The notes below the pieces were generated by a model, which worked only from the letters and a program-made list of their open reading frames with translations, was not told where the DNA came from and made no database searches. The translations under genes and the position numbers were made by a program. This document shows, piece after piece, positions 61,061 through 64,000 of a stretch of DNA of 64,000 bases; position 1 is the stretch's first letter, and each line of letters opens with the position of its first letter. This DNA comes from Desulfurivibrio dismutans (GTDB lineage Bacteria > Desulfobacterota > Desulfobulbia > Desulfobulbales > Desulfurivibrionaceae), in contig NZ_JARGDQ010000005.1 of NCBI RefSeq assembly GCF_029210385.1, positions 186,001 to 250,000 of the forward strand, in the 5' to 3' direction.

Positions 61061-62832
61061 TGGTCGTAAGCGCTGCTGGAGCCGCGGGGATAGCGGATGC
61101 TCTCCACCATGTCCTGTACCTCCTGGGGCGGCGGGGGGGTCAGGCGGGAAACCACCACGGCGGCGATGAAGTTGATGGCCATGCCCACCGCACCGATGCC
61201 TTCCGCGCTGATGCCCAGGAACCACGGGGCCGCACCCATGAAGTTAACATGGATGATGTAGAAAAAGGTGAAGCCCATCCCCAGGATCATGCCGGTGATG
61301 CAACCTTCGCGGTTAGTCCGTTTGTCGAAGATCCCCAGCACGATGATGGGGAAGAACGACGAGGCGGCAAGGCCGAAGGCGAAGGCCACCACCTGGGCCA
61401 CGAAGCCTGGCGGGTTAATCCCGAAGTAACCGGCGATCATCACCGCCACGCCGATCATCACCCGACCCACCAACAGTCGCTGGGCCTCGGTGGCCTGGCG
61501 ATTGATCATCCGGTAATAGAGGTCATGGGAAATCGATGACGACACCACGATCAACAGCCCCGAAGCGGTACTAAGAGCCGCTGCCAGGCCACCGGCCGCC
61601 ACCAGGGCGATGATCCAGGCCGGCAGGTTGGCGATCTCCGGGTTGGCCAGCACCATGATATCGCGGTCGATGAACATCTCGTTGGCGTTGTCGGTGATGG
61701 GGTTGCTGACCAGGCGCTGGCCGAACTCGCCGGTTTCACCGGTGAAGCTGGGGCGGCCCTCAAAAGCGTCGCCGGGGGCGTAGTGCATGATGCCGTCGCC
61801 GGTCTTGTCCACCCAGGCGATCAGCCCGGTTTGTTCCCAGTTCCGCACCCAGGAAGGGGCTTCGCTGTAAGGGGTTTCATGCAGGGTGTTGATCATGTTG
61901 TAACGGGCAAAAGAAGCCACGGCCGGGGCGGTGGTGTAGAGCAGGGCGATGAACAGCAGGGCGTAACCGGCGGAGATCCGGGCACCGCGCACGCTGGGTA
62001 CGGTGTAAAAACGGATGATCACGTGGGGCAGACCGGCGGTACCCACCATCAGGGCCAGGGTGATGCAGAAGACATCCAGCATGCCCTTGCTGCCGGGGCC
62101 GAAGGCCTGGGTATACTCGGAAAAGCCCAAATCACGGTGCAGGGCGTCGATGGTTTCCAGCAGGTACTTGCCGGTGTCCGGGCCGGAGGTGATCACCGAG
62201 CCGAAACCGATCTGGGGAATGAAATGGCCGGTGATCATTATCGAGATGGCCACGGCGGTGATCACGTAAGCAAAAATCAGCACCACATACTGGGCCACCT
62301 GGGTGTAGGTGATGCCCTTCATACCGCCCAGGGCGGCGTAGAAAAAGACGATGGCCATACCGATCATCACCCCGGTGTTGACATCCACCTCCAGAAAGCG
62401 GCTAAACACGATGCCCACGCCCCGCATCTGGCCGGCGACATAGGTCAGGGAAACAAATATGGCGCAGATCAGGGCCACCAGCCGGGCGGTGTCCGAGTAG
62501 TAACGGTCACCGACAAAGTCGGGCACGGTGAATTTACCGAATTTCCGCAGGTAGGGGGCCAGAAACAAGGCCAGCAAAACATAACCGCCGGTCCAGCCCA
62601 GCAGGTAGATGGAACCGCCGTAACCCATGAACGAGACCATGCCCGCCATGGAGATAAAGGAGGCGGCGCTCATCCAGTCGGCGGCGGTGGCCATCCCGTT
62701 GGCCAGCGGCGAGACGCCGCCGCCGGCCACGTAAAAGCCCTTGGTGGTTTTTACCCGGGCAATCCAGGCAATACTTAGATAAAGACTGAAGGTCAGAAAG
62801 ACCATGATGTAAGTCCAGGCCAGAATCGACAT
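61057..62832 (-). CDS. actP: Sodium/solute symporter, acetate permease type
   Basis: This 591-residue protein is a sodium:solute symporter (SSS family) with about 13 membrane helices: residues about 6-28, 50-75, 78-100, 122-145 and onward. Segments such as VAGGGVSPLANGMATAADWMSAASFI, YVAGQMRGVGIVFSRFLEVD and TASGLLIVVSSSISHDLYYR are typical of the ActP-like acetate branch. The ATG at 62832 has a GAGGAG site. A DUF4212 gene lies upstream, the usual partner. Acetate as substrate is inferred from the family. Confidence 0.9.
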   Translation of the reverse strand: MSILAWTYIMVFLTFSLYLSIAWIARVKTTKGFYVAGGGVSPLANGMATAADWMSAASFISMAGMVSFMGYGGSIYLLGWTGGYVLLALFLAPYLRKFGKFTVPDFVGDRYYSDTARLVALICAIFVSLTYVAGQMRGVGIVFSRFLEVDVNTGVMIGMAIVFFYAALGGMKGITYTQVAQYVVLIFAYVITAVAISIMITGHFIPQIGFGSVITSGPDTGKYLLETIDALHRDLGFSEYTQAFGPGSKGMLDVFCITLALMVGTAGLPHVIIRFYTVPSVRGARISAGYALLFIALLYTTAPAVASFARYNMINTLHETPYSEAPSWVRNWEQTGLIAWVDKTGDGIMHYAPGDAFEGRPSFTGETGEFGQRLVSNPITDNANEMFIDRDIMVLANPEIANLPAWIIALVAAGGLAAALSTASGLLIVVSSSISHDLYYRMINRQATEAQRLLVGRVMIGVAVMIAGYFGINPPGFVAQVVAFAFGLAASSFFPIIVLGIFDKRTNREGCITGMILGMGFTFFYIIHVNFMGAAPWFLGISAEGIGAVGMAINFIAAVVVSRLTPPPPQEVQDMVESIRYPRGSSSAYDH

Positions 62833-63070
62833 GGTGTATTCTCCTCTTCGGTTATGGTCGGGACGGCCGCGGGCCGGGTCGCCGACTGTCAACGATTGAT
62901 GACAATTGTCTTTTTGCCAGCCGTGGCGGGCTTGTCGGGCGCAGCTTTTTGGGACCCAACTTGCCGGTGGCGGGGCCGACCGCGAGGTCAGGTGCCCGGC
63001 GAACCGCTAGCTGATTGTTTTTTCGATGGTAAAGCGAGACTGTTTGAAAATGCTAAAGAACAGAAGGAGC

Positions 63071-63322
63071 TTATTCGTTGACGTCAAACTCCCGGTCCAG
63101 TTTCTGCATCAGAAAATAGTAGACGAAGATCAGGACCACAAAAACATAGATGGCACCCTGTTGCGCAAACCAGAACCCCAATGGAAAGCCGCCCAGGTAA
63201 AAATTGTTGAGTTGTTCGACAAAAAAGATGCCGAAGCCATAGGAAACCACGCCCCAGATGGTGAGGAGAATCACCATGTAGGTAAGGTTCTTCTTCCAGT
63301 ACATCGATAGGTCTTTGGTCAT
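63071..63322 (-). CDS. DUF4212 small symporter-associated membrane protein
   Basis: This 83-residue protein has two membrane helices (about 15-35 and 50-70), the short DUF4212 pattern MYWKKNLTYMVILLTIWGVVSYGFG and WFAQQGAIYVFVVLIFVYYFLM, and a charged tail. It regularly precedes SSS-type acetate symporters and is taken to be their small subunit. The gap to the symporter start is 238 bases, longer than usual. Confidence 0.92.
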   Translation of the reverse strand: MTKDLSMYWKKNLTYMVILLTIWGVVSYGFGIFFVEQLNNFYLGGFPLGFWFAQQGAIYVFVVLIFVYYFLMQKLDREFDVNE

Positions 63323-63488
63323 TTCTCTCTCCTCGCAGTAAGCTGGCGAGCACGTGTCCGAAACCCCCGTTTCCGTGACGTGCTCAATTTTTTAGTGTAC
63401 CGGAACCTGAACAGCACGGCACTCTAAGCAAAGCACGAAAAAAAATCAACTGGAAAATTTACCCTCTTTGATGTGTTACAATGTGGTA

Positions 63489-64000
63489 TCAGAAAAGGTT
63501 GCGCCAGGCCTGGCCGGCGCTGAAGATATCCCTTAGTGTGACGATCCCTTTGGAGCGCATTTGCTTAATCAGAAAAACAAACAGGTAGGCGGTTTGCAGG
63601 GCGTCTTCGTAGGCGTCGTGGAGGGTGAAGTCGGGCAGACCGTATTCCCGGCCGAGTGCGGCCAGATTATAGGCGACATCCATACGGAAACGGTCATGGT
63701 ACTGTTGCCATTGCATTTCGGTGTAGGTCTGGGCCAGGCGCATGGTGTCCAGGCATGGGTTGGAGACCGGCGCCCCGTAATGACGGCGACAGGCCCGGTT
63801 GAGAAAGGCCACGTCCAGCCCGACATAGTGCCCCACCAGCAGGGCCTGGCCACAGAAAGAGATAAAATCCGGCAACACTTCGGCCAGCCGTGGGGCCTGG
63901 TCGATCTGCTGCGGGGTGATCCGGTGGATCAGGGTGCTGTTCTTGGGCAGGGGGCGGGAAGGCTTGACGTAAACGTGGAAGGTTTCTCCCACCATGATCT
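63489..64000 (-). CDS. DnaQ-like 3'-5' exonuclease, N terminus cut by the window edge
   Basis: The visible 168 or more residues carry the DEDD-family motifs II (LLVGHYVGLDVAFLNRAC) and III (LHDAYEDALQTAYLF). Motif I (the DxE pair) would be off the right edge. It could be a proofreading-like or general exonuclease. A stand-alone N-terminal fragment of this superfamily lies at 36316-36465, but the two do not match each other closely. Confidence 0.85.
   Translation of the reverse strand, partial: IMVGETFHVYVKPSRPLPKNSTLIHRITPQQIDQAPRLAEVLPDFISFCGQALLVGHYVGLDVAFLNRACRRHYGAPVSNPCLDTMRLAQTYTEMQWQQYHDRFRMDVAYNLAALGREYGLPDFTLHDAYEDALQTAYLFVFLIKQMRSKGIVTLRDIFSAGQAWRNLF

Overview
The window looks like a piece of chromosome from a GC-rich, Gram-negative, anaerobic bacterium, most plausibly a Desulfobacterota (delta-proteobacterial, Desulfobulbales-like) species. 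This is inferred from three things: the full rpsB-tsf-pyrH-frr-uppS-cdsA-dxr-rseP run with a short-type EF-Ts, a DUF3786 iron-sulfur protein, and a CooC-type nickel-insertion ATPase. No rRNA, tRNA or CRISPR array was seen.

Layout. 1-4820 is housekeeping: xseB, xerC, hslV, hslU, a zinc-ribbon protein and a YjbQ-family protein. 5242-18617 is a defence and toxin-antitoxin island. It holds a DUF6978 + DUF1828/1829 gene pair, a decayed group II intron, an HNH (McrA-like) endonuclease, and a type I restriction-modification system. Its hsdMS and hsdR genes are separated by three toxin-antitoxin modules and a DUF6933 pair, and an StbDE-like module follows hsdR. 18746-25408 is a co-directional run: two methyltransferases, a YihY membrane protein, a C39-like peptidase, an RLAN/RimK ATP-grasp ligase, a GCS2-type ligase and an N-formylglutamate amidohydrolase. 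It looks like a pathway that makes and trims an amide-linked metabolite or peptide, and it is the best candidate here for a poorly described system.

25450-39799 is mixed metabolism: hrpB, a Nudix hydrolase, 6-phosphogluconolactonase, a DUF3786 Fe-S protein, an amidohydrolase-fold protein that has lost nearly all its metal ligands, glucokinase, cooC, a NamZ-like protein, an aminoacyl-tRNA-protein transferase, a DUF255 thioredoxin-like protein, acpS and gph. 39804-47586 (minus strand) is the large translation, lipid and isoprenoid operon from rpsB to tsaB. 48410-57494 holds pepF, topoisomerase IV (parE, parC), a secreted cyclophilin, a Bax-like glucosaminidase and a polysaccharide deacetylase. 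57567-63322 holds a sigma-54-type two-component pair and an acetate-type symporter with its DUF4212 small subunit. The right edge cuts a DnaQ-like exonuclease.

The most striking non-coding signal is a set of dispersed structured repeats. Family B (about 105 bp, four copies at 40608, 47771, 52353 and 60954) keeps a cloverleaf-like fold by compensatory changes and by wobble pairs that are valid on one strand only. Family A (up to about 170 bp, copies at 2100, 34151 and a partial one at 39058) is a chain of five hairpins. A third palindrome at 45201-45268 supplies the last codons and the stop codon of pyrH.
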